Assembly: GCF_000234665.1 (NCBI RefSeq)
Contig: NC_018308.1
Coordinates: 278,920 to 342,919, forward strand
Length of the DNA: 64,000 nt
Reading direction: 5' to 3'
Source: Leishmania mexicana MHOM/GT/2001/U1103
Taxonomy: Eukaryota; Euglenozoa; Kinetoplastea; Trypanosomatida; Trypanosomatidae
A program made the translations under genes and the position numbers. This document shows, piece by piece, positions 9,022-18,745 of the stretch. Under the pieces are notes generated by a model. That model saw only the letters and a list, made by a program, of their open reading frames with translations, had not been told where the DNA came from and did not search any database. Every line of letters begins with the position of its first letter. Position 1 is the first letter of the stretch.

Positions 9022-10752
9022 CTAATCGATGTGCTCGATGGCGACATCCGTGGTGTTTCCCCCTCGACATGTCGGCATCGTCGCCGCGCCGGTGGCGCCC
9101 GCATGCTGGCTGGGTCTTGCGTGAGTGTGGCTGCGGCTGCCACTGGACATCGACGTCGGCGACGTGCGAGACACAGTGCTGCGGTAGTCGTTCTCTCTGG
9201 CGTTGCTCCCCGCGGAGCCGTGCGAAGCACTACTAACACCAGCGGTAGCAGAGTCGGTCGCCGCGTTCTCTGCGGCGAACAAGGCGCCACCAATGCACAT
9301 CATCACACACCCGCCGCAGCAGACAAAGAAGGCCAAGGCCCCGAGAACGACAAGGATGGGGAGGAAAGCAAGGAACGCCGACGGGTCGGGGCCGCTGGTG
9401 CGCATGTTGTACTCGTACTCCTCCTTCAACGCCCACATGCACGTCATGTACAGCCCGCAAGCCGACGGGAAGGCGCGGATGATGACGTTGGCGACACGCT
9501 CCCTGCAGCTAACACGGCGATGGTGCGTGCGCTGCTGCTGCTGCTGCGATGAGGTCGCCGCGTTGGCGCTCATGCTTCCAGCGACGGGGGTCTCCTCTTG
9601 AGAGGATGGCGTCGTGGCCACCATCGAGTCCATGCACGAGCCCTCGAACAAGCTGACGAGCACATGTACGCCGAAGTACGTAATCAGCGGCGCGAGAATC
9701 ACCCAGAAGCTCAGCAGGGGAGGCGCGGCACCGATGCGGTCAGCAGTGGTGCCGCCGCTTTGCGGAAGCAAATGCGGGCTTCCGGGATACGCCTGCTGCT
9801 GCTGCAGGGCGCGTTGAAACGCCAAGTAAAGAAAGGTGTACACGCACACCGCCTCGAACAACACCTCGGCCACCTCGCGCCAGTACTGCGCCGTCTTCCA
9901 CGGCTGCGAGGGAGGGGAGTCATTGCCGAAGCCGCCCTCGGCGCCGCTGCTGTGAGTCGCCTCCGATTCGTCGATGCTGCTGGCCTCACCGTGGCCATTG
10001 CCAGGCCGCAGGAACGGATCCTCGACCGAGGTGTTCGTGCGGTGATGGCCACTGACGCCGGCTGCTCCCCCCTCACCGAACAGGGGCGAGTGCGTGCGCG
10101 AGTACACTGTCGGCACTAGCATGGCGAGGTCACTCACCGTACCCAGGACGTACCAGATCAACCACGGAATGAAAGCGGTGAGAGGGGCGATGCGGTGGTC
10201 GAGCGCGGCCGCGGTTGTCGCCGCGATGACGACGCAGAGAAGAAGGCGTAGGCTGGGGAGCAGCAGGATGTACATGCCACGGCGCACGCTCGTCATCACC
10301 GTGAGGCTGGCCAGCAACAACACCGGCAGGAAGCACCAGACAGGGATGAGCACGACACCCCACGAGGGCCACTCGCGCGGGGCGTCGATTTTGTAGCAGC
10401 TGATGAGCAGCGAGGTAAACAGCGCCGCCGCCATGACGCCGAGGAGAAGGCATCCTGCAGCGACGTTGCCAACGGCGAGCAGCAGGCTGCCTAGCATTCC
10501 ACCGCCATAGTCGCCGAGCTGCTTCAGACCTTCGCGACCGACGGTGTCGTACAGCTGACGTTGTCGCAGATCGCTGAGGACGCGATGCGCCTCCTCGATC
10601 CGCTGAAACTGCGCGACAGTTGTACCACCGTTGCGGTCGGGGTGGTAGCGCAGGGCTAGGCGACGGTACTGCTGCGACACCTCAGCCGCCGTGCACTGAG
10701 CATCGAGCTCCAGCACCTGGTACAGCTCGCCACTACATTGACGCGGAAGCAT
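9022..10752 (-). CDS. J-domain protein with multiple membrane spans
   Basis: In this 576-aa protein residues about 8-75 form a J domain (YQVLELDAQCTAAEVSQQYR, then RYHPDRNGG with the HPD triad that stimulates Hsp70 ATPase). No Zn-finger or type-I C-terminal domain follows. Instead there are about seven hydrophobic segments, including LLLAVGNVAAGCLLLGVMAA, WGVVLIPVWCFLPVLLLASL, SFWVILAPLITYFGVHVLV and FLPILVVLGALAFFVCCGG. The WGVVLIPVW and FWVILAPL segments loosely recall the TMEM185 family. The likely site is the ER or another endomembrane with the J domain facing the cytosol; this is inference. The ATG at 10752 starts just before the J domain; the frame upstream opens only with TTG and runs through a CA repeat. 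Confidence 0.85.
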   Translation of the reverse strand: MLPRQCSGELYQVLELDAQCTAAEVSQQYRRLALRYHPDRNGGTTVAQFQRIEEAHRVLSDLRQRQLYDTVGREGLKQLGDYGGGMLGSLLLAVGNVAAGCLLLGVMAAALFTSLLISCYKIDAPREWPSWGVVLIPVWCFLPVLLLASLTVMTSVRRGMYILLLPSLRLLLCVVIAATTAAALDHRIAPLTAFIPWLIWYVLGTVSDLAMLVPTVYSRTHSPLFGEGGAAGVSGHHRTNTSVEDPFLRPGNGHGEASSIDESEATHSSGAEGGFGNDSPPSQPWKTAQYWREVAEVLFEAVCVYTFLYLAFQRALQQQQAYPGSPHLLPQSGGTTADRIGAAPPLLSFWVILAPLITYFGVHVLVSLFEGSCMDSMVATTPSSQEETPVAGSMSANAATSSQQQQQRTHHRRVSCRERVANVIIRAFPSACGLYMTCMWALKEEYEYNMRTSGPDPSAFLAFLPILVVLGALAFFVCCGGCVMMCIGGALFAAENAATDSATAGVSSASHGSAGSNARENDYRSTVSRTSPTSMSSGSRSHTHARPSQHAGATGAATMPTCRGGNTTDVAIEHID

Positions 10753-11811
10753 CGTTCGTAGACGGGAATGGAGGAGGAAAGGGCCACGCCGCCACCCACA
10801 GACCAACACACACACACACACGCACACGCGCGCGCGAAATCGAGAATGTCGAAGCAAGACAAGAATAGGAGAGGGAGGGAGGGGGAGGGGAAGTCAGGGA
10901 GCGAGACGGACAGGGAACACGACCGTGTGTGTGTGTCTGCCTGCCTGCCTGCCTGGTGTGTGGGTCGCAGGCGCAGGTAACAAGGTTGTGCGCGGCGGGG
11001 GACGGCGGCGTAGCGGGTGTGCGCGCGTTGGCCGATGCGGTGCAATCTAGGATCAATTAGGGAGAGAGGCAGGAGACGAAATACGAATGTGTGCGGGAGC
11101 GAGGGGGCGGGAGGGGACGCGTGTGGGCAGCGCAGCCGTTGGCGGTTGGCTCGACGATCTGCAGCACACGAAAAGGGGCCGGCCCGCGAGCGAGCGTGTG
11201 CGTGTGTGGTGTGTTTGGCGTCCACGGAGGCCGCTGTACCACACATGCGCGCGCTGGATGGGGGCGGGGGAGGGGCCCCTCCGGCCTCCCAGAGGGAAGG
11301 AGTGGAGCTGCTGCCTGCCCATTCACACGGATGCCGGCACGCACACACATCTGCACGACGACAGCACCAACAAAGATGCATCGCCGTTCCTTGCCGTGCC
11401 TGCGCATGCGAGGACTGTCCAGCCGTCGGCGTTTGTCTCTGCATGTGAGCGGTGATGAGGACTATGAAGGAAACATCTAGAGAGGAAGACACCCTCTAAA
11501 ACACACGAATACGTCACCTTGCTGCTGCTGCAACGCACGCACGCACGTCGATGCCCCTGTGCTAGAGGGGTTGCTCTTCGACGGCATGCCGGCAAGTACG
11601 TCACGAGCAGCGCAGAGAAGGGGAGGAGGGGGGAGGCAGAGTGAGCCGGCGAGCGTCTCCGAGACGAGAGAGTGGCAACATACTCGCGCGCGGGGTTTGC
11701 CGCCGGTCCTTCCCGCACTGTACCCAAAGCGCACAAACAGTGGCACACTTGGCTGGCGCCCAGACGGCCGCCGACGGCTCCCTGCGCCCCTCCTCCACCT
11801 CATCGCTGCCA
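10753..11811. other. Intergenic upstream of the membrane J-protein
   Basis: It holds a CA tract (10807-10830), a GA-rich run (10867-10895) that may be the pyrimidine tract of the downstream gene, and a GCCT repeat (about 10938-10955). No gene is visible. Confidence 0.6.
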
Positions 11812-14800
11812 CTAGTTCAGTCTGCCGCCCGTGCGCAGCGTGCGCAGCTTCTTGTGCACCAGCTCAACACCCTTCTCGTTGTACTTGGGTGTCGACGCGT
11901 CTGCGGCGCCGTACGGCGAGTGATGCGATGACACGAACATCGGGACTACGCTCCTGTCGCGACTGGTGGCGTGCACAGACGACTTCCACTCCCGCTGAGG
12001 TGCCGTGTCTCCGCGCCGCAGCGGCGAAGTCTCCATCATCATCGCTGCGCTGTACGCGCTGCTGTCACTGTCGCGGTGGGGGTCGGCCGACGTGCGCTGC
12101 TTCTGCTCTTGCAGCACCGCCGCCATCTCGAGAGGATTGGCCCGCGGCGTGCGCATGGAAGCCGTGACACTAGCCGTCCGAAAAGTGGTTCGCGGCTGCC
12201 AGTTTCTGGCATAGTAGGTGTTCTCTCGCTCTTCCACATCGGAAAAGTGGCGTTGACGGTGACTCGTCACCTTGCGCAGCCGACTGGTCACGGTCCCTCG
12301 CGGCACGATGTGCGGCGGCTCCGCTGTCGACAGGCGGCGTTTGACGGTGGTGATCGCCGACGTTGTCGTGGATGGGTGATGACACCACCATGCTGGCGAG
12401 TCTTGCGCAGTGCCAGGCATTGCCGCCGCATCTGCACGATGGTTCGGATGAACGCGCCTCCTGTGCGTGCTTGCCCATGCGCCGTTGGAGTTTGTTGGCG
12501 TCCACGATGAGGCTGCTGCTGGCCGCTGCGGCGCCGGGGAAGGGGACGACAGCTCCGAGAGGGGTGAATCACGCCCCCACTTCATCCCGCTCTCCACACG
12601 CTGAGACGGGCTCGGATGGGATGCCGGGTGCTGTCGCGCGGAGACGGGGTCGCCGCGCCGGCTGCTCAGCCCCGCCGTTTCACGCGGCTCCGCTTGCTTG
12701 GGCAACGATTCCCTAGCCCGTGCCTCGGCGGCCGTCGCGGCCTCGTACTCTGCCTTCGCCAACCGCTCGTTGCCCACATGACGCTGTGAGTTGACGCGTG
12801 ACTGGACGCCGTCATAGATGGACCTGCGCCGCCGACGCGACGATGTTGAGGACGCCCGCCGCGAGGCCACCTGCGCTGGGGTTTCGTGTCGCTTGCGCAG
12901 ACCGGCTTCCCACATGACGGGAGTAACCCGCGCGGCGGAGGCGGCGAAGGGCAGCTCCGGCGGGGCGAGAGCCGGGATGTCGTAGAACCTCCGCCGACTA
13001 CCGGCGCTGAGCTCCGGCGGGGTGCCGCGGTGGTGACTCTGCGTGTAGACCTCGTCTAACCACGGCTCGTCGTCTGCGCTATTGCTGATGGGGTTGTGGT
13101 CGCCGCCGTTGCCGCGCTGCCACGAGTGGTGCTGCGAGTGGGGGTCGAGGTGGTGGTGCTGGTGCAGCAGCAGGTTGTGCACCTCCATCTCCGCGTCGTC
13201 CAACTCGCCCTCCTCACGCTCCAGCTTTGACAGACAGCATGCACGCGTGACGGTGGACGAGCCCTGCGATGGGGCGGTTGGCACGCTCTGCTGTGGTGCT
13301 GTCGGATGTGAGGATGCCGCTGCTGCCGGTGCTTCTCCAGCGCTGTCGGGCGACTGGGGTGTCAGCACCTTGTAGAGCTGCTGTGGCTCCACAGCGTCAA
13401 CGCGATACGGCGAGTGTGTAGGGTGGCGAGCGCTCCACACACGTGACGACGTGGGCATCGCGGTCTGCTGCTGCGTTCCCGAGGTCGGGGAGGTCGCGGC
13501 GGGGGTCGTCGACGGCGCCTCAGAGCGCAGCGAGATGCTACGCGACAGGCGGTCGCTGCGGTTCATGACGAGGCCATCCGACCCCCTCTTAGTCGCTGTC
13601 GCAGCGGCATCCATCTTGGTGAGGTAAGCCTGTTGGCTGCTTGCGGGTGAAGCTTGACGGGAGTGCACCTGGATGCCCGACGGCTGGTGCACCGGCTGCG
13701 CCTTGCGCAACTCACCGCGTGGCGTGAGGGGCGACGACGGCGTTCGCGGTGGTGCGTGCGCCGGTGCGGCAACTTCTCGGCGTTCTCTTGCATTCGTGCT
13801 GGGCGGAGGCGGTGTCGCCGCAGACGCCTTTTTCGCCCACAGGAGATCCGATTCCGTGGAGGTGGGGGTCATGCTCAGCTGTGACATCGCCGCGGAGTGA
13901 GGCCGTGACGATGTGGCGGGGTTGGACGGGTGTGATGCGAAGATGGCGTCTGGGGCCGCGCCATTGTGGCCGTCCCGGACCTCGCGAATGGAGGCTTCGT
14001 TGGAGAGCTTCATGTACTCTTGCGCGCGGCTGTGGTTGCTGCGCTGCGCCTGCGACACGGACGGCCGTGCGTAGAAGTAGGCGGAGTAGCGGTGGTTGTC
14101 GGGGTCTGGCTGGTCGTCGTATTCGGTCGGCGAGACACCAGCGACTTCGCTTCTCACCTCTCGCGGCTGCCGCAGTGGCACAAGCCCCGGTGTGGGCACC
14201 GGCACCTGCGAGGGCGGTGCCGTGCCGGTGATCGGCCTGCGCGCAGATTCGCCTCTGACGGAGGCTGGCGACTTGCCCTGCAACCTCTGCAGCTCAGCAT
14301 CGCTGTACTGATTGTAGCGTACATCGACGAGATACAGCTGTGGCAGCAGCTGCGAGTCCTGGCGAGGGAACAGGCGGTCCTGGGTGAGGGCTCTGATCAC
14401 CTCCTTCGACTTCAGCGCCTTGGCATCGACACCCTGCTGCTGAAGCAGCACGTCGTGCATGGCGTCATCTGCCAGCAGGTTCTCCAGCACTGCCTCGACG
14501 GCCTGGAGGGACATGTTGTTGTGCGCCAGCAGAACGTGCTGCAGTGATGCCCACACCATATCCGCCTTGACGTCTGGCGAGAGGTACGACATGAAGCCAT
14601 CTTCGCCGCTGCCCGCCGTGCTTGTGCGGGCGGACACAAGCGCGTAGGGGCGCGTGCGACGGACGGCGCGCATGATAAGCGAAGACGCGAGCCACGGCCC
14701 TGTCGTGTCGTTGAGTCGACACGAGCGCGCGTCCAGGTAGAGGATGGAGAGCCGCGGTGGCGCCACCACGCCACCCGCCACCACCGACACGTCTTTTCCT

Positions 14801-15324
14801 ACGTTTTCCAGCGCGCCGATAAGGTTCGTGAGGAAGAGCTTGCAGTACTCCGTGAACGCAGCGCGTGCCTCGCTTCGGCTCAGCCGGTCCCCAAGGGACA
14901 GCGTCGGGTCGAATTCGATGCCGATGGGGCACACAGCCTTGGTGCCGCTGTGCGCGTCGGCCGATGCCGCGCGAACCGTTCGGTGCGCCTCCACGTAGTC
15001 GAGGATGGCGTTCAGCACCGGCACGTACGATCTCGACGTGGTGAATGCGCCGGGTGCCGCACAGTCCGCCACGACCAAGACGGGCGACTCCTCCTCTGAG
15101 AGTGGTGATACCCGCTTCGCCGCCCAGGCCACTTTCGCTGAGCCGCTGCCGCGTAACAGGTGTTTCACTTTCTCGGCCACCGTGACGCATATCTTCGGGC
15201 ACCGCACCACCACACCGCGGCCATTGCCGAGGTTTGAGCTGGCACGCACCTTGTGCTGGGTCGATATTACGCTATTCGGCACCGGCGTATCGGCATACAG
15301 CAACACGGAGACATTGCTCCCCAT
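11812..15324 (-). CDS. Large protein with N-myristoylation signal and LRR-like N-terminal half
   Basis: I do not recognise this 1170-aa protein as a named family. The start MGSNVSVLL fits the N-myristoylation consensus (Gly2, Ser6), so membrane attachment is likely. Residues about 60-370 are ordered; two stretches there (LQHVLLAHNNMSLQAVEAVL and LYLVDVRYNQYSDAELQRLQ) look like ribonuclease-inhibitor-type leucine-rich repeats. The rest is Ser/Pro/Arg/Gln-rich and probably disordered, with short islands such as RENTYYARNWQPRTTFRT and a basic C-terminus (VELVHKKLRTLRTGGRLN). The ATG at 15324 is supported by an AG at 15344-15343 right after a pyrimidine tract, giving a 5' UTR of about 18 nt. The function is unknown; a scaffold at a membrane is a guess. 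Confidence 0.85.
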   Translation of the reverse strand: MGSNVSVLLYADTPVPNSVISTQHKVRASSNLGNGRGVVVRCPKICVTVAEKVKHLLRGSGSAKVAWAAKRVSPLSEEESPVLVVADCAAPGAFTTSRSYVPVLNAILDYVEAHRTVRAASADAHSGTKAVCPIGIEFDPTLSLGDRLSRSEARAAFTEYCKLFLTNLIGALENVGKDVSVVAGGVVAPPRLSILYLDARSCRLNDTTGPWLASSLIMRAVRRTRPYALVSARTSTAGSGEDGFMSYLSPDVKADMVWASLQHVLLAHNNMSLQAVEAVLENLLADDAMHDVLLQQQGVDAKALKSKEVIRALTQDRLFPRQDSQLLPQLYLVDVRYNQYSDAELQRLQGKSPASVRGESARRPITGTAPPSQVPVPTPGLVPLRQPREVRSEVAGVSPTEYDDQPDPDNHRYSAYFYARPSVSQAQRSNHSRAQEYMKLSNEASIREVRDGHNGAAPDAIFASHPSNPATSSRPHSAAMSQLSMTPTSTESDLLWAKKASAATPPPPSTNARERREVAAPAHAPPRTPSSPLTPRGELRKAQPVHQPSGIQVHSRQASPASSQQAYLTKMDAAATATKRGSDGLVMNRSDRLSRSISLRSEAPSTTPAATSPTSGTQQQTAMPTSSRVWSARHPTHSPYRVDAVEPQQLYKVLTPQSPDSAGEAPAAAASSHPTAPQQSVPTAPSQGSSTVTRACCLSKLEREEGELDDAEMEVHNLLLHQHHHLDPHSQHHSWQRGNGGDHNPISNSADDEPWLDEVYTQSHHRGTPPELSAGSRRRFYDIPALAPPELPFAASAARVTPVMWEAGLRKRHETPAQVASRRASSTSSRRRRRSIYDGVQSRVNSQRHVGNERLAKAEYEAATAAEARARESLPKQAEPRETAGLSSRRGDPVSARQHPASHPSPSQRVESGMKWGRDSPLSELSSPSPAPQRPAAASSWTPTNSNGAWASTHRRRVHPNHRADAAAMPGTAQDSPAWWCHHPSTTTSAITTVKRRLSTAEPPHIVPRGTVTSRLRKVTSHRQRHFSDVEERENTYYARNWQPRTTFRTASVTASMRTPRANPLEMAAVLQEQKQRTSADPHRDSDSSAYSAAMMMETSPLRRGDTAPQREWKSSVHATSRDRSVVPMFVSSHHSPYGAADASTPKYNEKGVELVHKKLRTLRTGGRLN

Positions 15325-16227
15325 TGTGTGCGTGTGTGCGTGCTTGAGGGGGGGAGGGAGTAGCGCTCCAAGTGGAGGATGGCGATGAGTATGTACGGAG
15401 GGGTGGGTGGGTGAGCGGCTGAGCAGAGACGGACTGTGAAAGGGGGGGGGCCTCGTGTGCAGGGCTTGATCCCAACGATGCCTGCGTCAACGCACGCGCA
15501 CAGGCAGGCAGGCACGCACGCAGGTATCGCCAAAGACGAGGATAACGTGTGCGAGAGGAGGCGACGAGTGAGACGGCAACGATGGGGCCTCAGCACAACA
15601 TCGGCATCTGCCGACGATAGGGTAGCGGGGGTAGTGGTTCAGACTCTAAAGGATGCAGCCGCGTGAGAGATGTAGATGGCCAGGCGTGGGGCGTGGGTGG
15701 AGGGGGTGTTCTCCGCCAAAGCAGACACACACACACGCACACACACACGTGGTGAGGGAGTGGGGATTCCCCCAACGGATGGGCAGCGAGCACAGATGTG
15801 GCTGTGCTCACCTGCGTGCGTGCGTGTATGACCCTCTGTGAGGTGGAGAGGTCAGAGGGTGGGGAAGGGGTGAGTAGGGTGGGTGGGGGTGCGAGCACAC
15901 GCACACATATAGCCTTGTGAGAGAGTGCGTGCGTGGGTGGCAGAGGTCCCCACCGCCAAGGTCCAAGTAGAGGAGAGAGGTGGCGGGATGGAACAGCACG
16001 GGAGGAAAGGGCGCGAAAGCAGAAGGCGCGTTCGCCAGCACCGAGGGTGCTCCGCAGAGAAGATGGGGAGAAGCGCGTGGAGCACTGCGCGGCGGCGGCG
16101 AGAAGGGCAGAGGGAGGGAGAGAGGGAGGCAAGACGGTGGATGCCTGGGCGCGCTTGCGTGTGTGCTGGTGAGCTGAGTCGTGTTGAGTGGATCGGTGAA
16201 AGCGCTGCAGGTTGCAGTAAAGCATAC

Positions 16228-16245
16228 ATATATATATATATATAT
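16228..16245. repeat. (TA)n microsatellite
   Basis: About nine TA units lie in intergenic DNA. Confidence 0.85.
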
Positions 16246-16569
16246 GGAGGGAGAGGGAGAGGCCGGCTGTGCGCCGGGCGCATGGGCAGCCTGCCTTGCG
16301 TGGGCGCGCTGGTGCTTAGCAAGAGGGGTTGACCCACCTCTACCCATGTTCCCCCCCTTCCTCCCCCTCCCCCTCCCCCGCACGTACACGCGCACGGCAC
16401 ACCTCAGCCGCAACAGACACCAGCCGACCCGTGCGCGGTGATAGCAAGGGAGGAACAGCAAAGAGATCAACACAGACGTAAAACCATAAGAGGCCGAAGT
16501 GGCTGACTGTACATGAACGCACGCTCATGCAGAGGGGAGTTTACTGGAGGAGACGACGAGGGGGAGGCG

Positions 16570-16594
16570 CACACACACACACACACACACACAC
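16570..16594. repeat. (CA)n microsatellite
   Basis: About twelve CA units lie in the 3' region of the 305-aa unknown gene's neighbour. Confidence 0.85.
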
Positions 16595-16693
16595 AGACAG
16601 ACAAACACGCACGCACTCCACGACGTATCGCCCCCCTTCCCCCTCTCCCCTCCTCCCCATCTCCCAAAGCAGGACACGCTATGCTTGAGCTAT

Positions 16694-17611
16694 CTAGTAG
16701 GCGTACTTGAACTCGGTGAAGTGGGTGTGCTTGCCGAAGCGCGACGAGCTCACCGGGTCAACCGGCGTCTTGCCATGCACCGTCATCGTCTTGCCGGTGT
16801 TGGGGTTGCCGGTGTAGAGAGTGATGGGCTCGTCGCTGAGGTAATCCTGCGAGAGTTTCTCCACGATGGGCAGCACCTCGTTCTCGTCGCAGATGGTCGC
16901 GCGGTACTCGGAGACGTTGGGGTCGCAGGAGCGGCTCATCCACTTCATGCTCGCCTCGCGCAACTGCTGCTGCTCCTGGCGCGCCCGCAGGTTGGCGGCC
17001 TGCATCTCCTTCGCCGCCACCCTCGCCTGCTCCATCAGCCGCTGGCTGCGCACCCCCAGGTCTGGTCGCCGCAGCGATGCGACGTTGCTACTCGTGCTGT
17101 TAAATTCTACGCGGTAGGTCGAGTCTAGGCTGCGCATGGCCGGGTGGCGCGAGTCGCACGTCAGGTACGGCGTGCTCGTGTGGCCGCCCGTGTAGATGCC
17201 GTTGGGCTTCTCTGTGATCACCTCCATCGTCGCTGTCGGGTTCCAGCCGGACTTGAGAAATGTTTGCATGTGCTGCACCGGCGCCGAGGATGATGTCAGC
17301 GACTCGCCGCCCGCCTGGCTGTGTTGCTGCTGCAGCTGTGCCTCCTGGATCGCAAGCAGGTCGCGCTCCAGCGCATCCTCCTCTTGCCAGTTGCCGCAGA
17401 GAACTCGACGCGGGCGACGGTCTGCTGCCGTCAAGCTATCCGCACCCAGCGAGGAGGCACCACTCGCGCCGGGCTCCATGGCCGCCGCGGTTGTTCCCGT
17501 GACGGTGGGCCGCACACGGTTGTACCGGCGCTCCTCCACCCACGTCCCACCTGGGCTGCAGGTGTCGATGGGAACGTAAGGCTTCCGCGCCTTGCCATAG
17601 AAGGAGTCCAT
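16694..17611 (-). CDS. Conserved-looking 305-aa protein of unknown function
   Basis: I do not recognise this protein. It starts MDSFYGKARKPYVPIDT and ends with an aromatic/basic motif (SSSRFGKHTHFTEFKYAY). A helical, Gln/Arg/Ala-rich stretch in the second half (RLMEQARVAAKEMQAANLRA, then ARQEQQQLREASMKW) suggests a coiled coil. There is no signal peptide or membrane span. Short aromatic-Gly-Lys motifs at both ends separated by coil recall small axonemal microtubule-associated proteins, but this is only an impression. The ATG at 17611 is chosen because the longer frame opens with GTG and a likely acceptor AG lies at 17642-17641, directly after a purine-rich (pyrimidine on minus) tract at 17656-17678. 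Confidence 0.82.
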   Translation of the reverse strand: MDSFYGKARKPYVPIDTCSPGGTWVEERRYNRVRPTVTGTTAAAMEPGASGASSLGADSLTAADRRPRRVLCGNWQEEDALERDLLAIQEAQLQQQHSQAGGESLTSSSAPVQHMQTFLKSGWNPTATMEVITEKPNGIYTGGHTSTPYLTCDSRHPAMRSLDSTYRVEFNSTSSNVASLRRPDLGVRSQRLMEQARVAAKEMQAANLRARQEQQQLREASMKWMSRSCDPNVSEYRATICDENEVLPIVEKLSQDYLSDEPITLYTGNPNTGKTMTVHGKTPVDPVSSSRFGKHTHFTEFKYAY

Positions 17612-18745
17612 GATGGGCGAGCGAAGCGACGAAGAGTTGCCTGGTGACGTGTGCAAGGGGAAGAGAGGACGAGGACGGTGTGCCGCTGAGTAACACGCAG
17701 ACACACGTACACGCAGGACGGCACCGGCACGGAAGGGCTTGTGTGAGGTCGGGGCAAGTGTGTGTGTGTGTGTGTGTGTGAAGGACGAGGACAGCAGTCG
17801 AAGCTGCAGAGGATGGAGAGGGGGAGGGGGTGCAAGGCGATGGGTGGTGAGGTGGTCGCGTCTTCCCTACTTGGAGAAGACAGGCGTCCCACGCAGAGGG
17901 TGGGGGAGGGTGGCGCGCACGTGTGTGTGCGTGTGAGGGGAGATGGCTTTCGGAGAAGGGAAGAAGGGTGGAAGGCCTTGGCTGCCGACGTCCTTTCTCT
18001 GTCTCTCCCCGCTTCGCACGCACTCGCCCCACGTCGAGGCACCGCGGCCGTTCGCATCACTCTGGTGCCAGCTGCGCTTCCTTATGCCCAACAGTGGCTT
18101 CTGCCCGGGGGAGGGTGGAAGGTTCGCTCACTTAACGGAAAAGGTAGATGTTACTATATGCGCGCTTAAGAACAGATATTACACGGACACAGGTGCGCCT
18201 GCACACACGGGGGGGGGCACGAGCATGCTGCCGGAACCACCACGCCCGCTTCCTCTCCCTCTCCCCCTCCCCCCCCCTCAACGCAGGACATGGGCGTGCA
18301 CACACGCACATGTCGCTCTGGAGTGGCCAGGGAGGGAGGAGATGATGGGAAGGGGGAGGGGAGTTGGAAGACGAGCGCGCCTCTGCGTGGATTAGCGGGA
18401 GGCCTTGCCTTGCTTCATCATCCACCGCCCCGTCCACGGATTCTGCCCCTGCTTTGTTGAAGGAACAGGACAGGCAAACGACAAGCCGCAGCGAGAGACC
18501 GAGTCCAGGCATGCTCGACGAGCCCACACATGCGCACACACAGAAGTCACCTGCGACGGCTGTCGTTCGGGGACATCCGTCCTTCGCCGGACACTCATCA
18601 AGCGTCGGTTTTCCACACAGACTTTCCTTCGCCTTCTGGGGATGGAAGGCACCGCTTGAGGGAGGGGGGGAGAGCTCTACGCGTTACCCATGCCCACCCG
18701 CGGAGACAGACACACAGACACACAGACACAGACAGGCAGACGGCC
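17612..18745. other. Intergenic between PES1 and the 305-aa unknown gene
   Basis: It holds a TG tract (17759-17780), several purine runs and a CAGA repeat near 18709-18735. I see no gene in it. Confidence 0.6.

Larger units (their letters stand above)
15325..16693. other. Intergenic, 1.4 kb
   Basis: It holds tandem AGGC/ACGC runs (about 15500-15522), a CA tract (about 15725-15750), a TA tract (16228-16245) and a CA tract (16570-16594). I see no gene in it. Confidence 0.6.
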
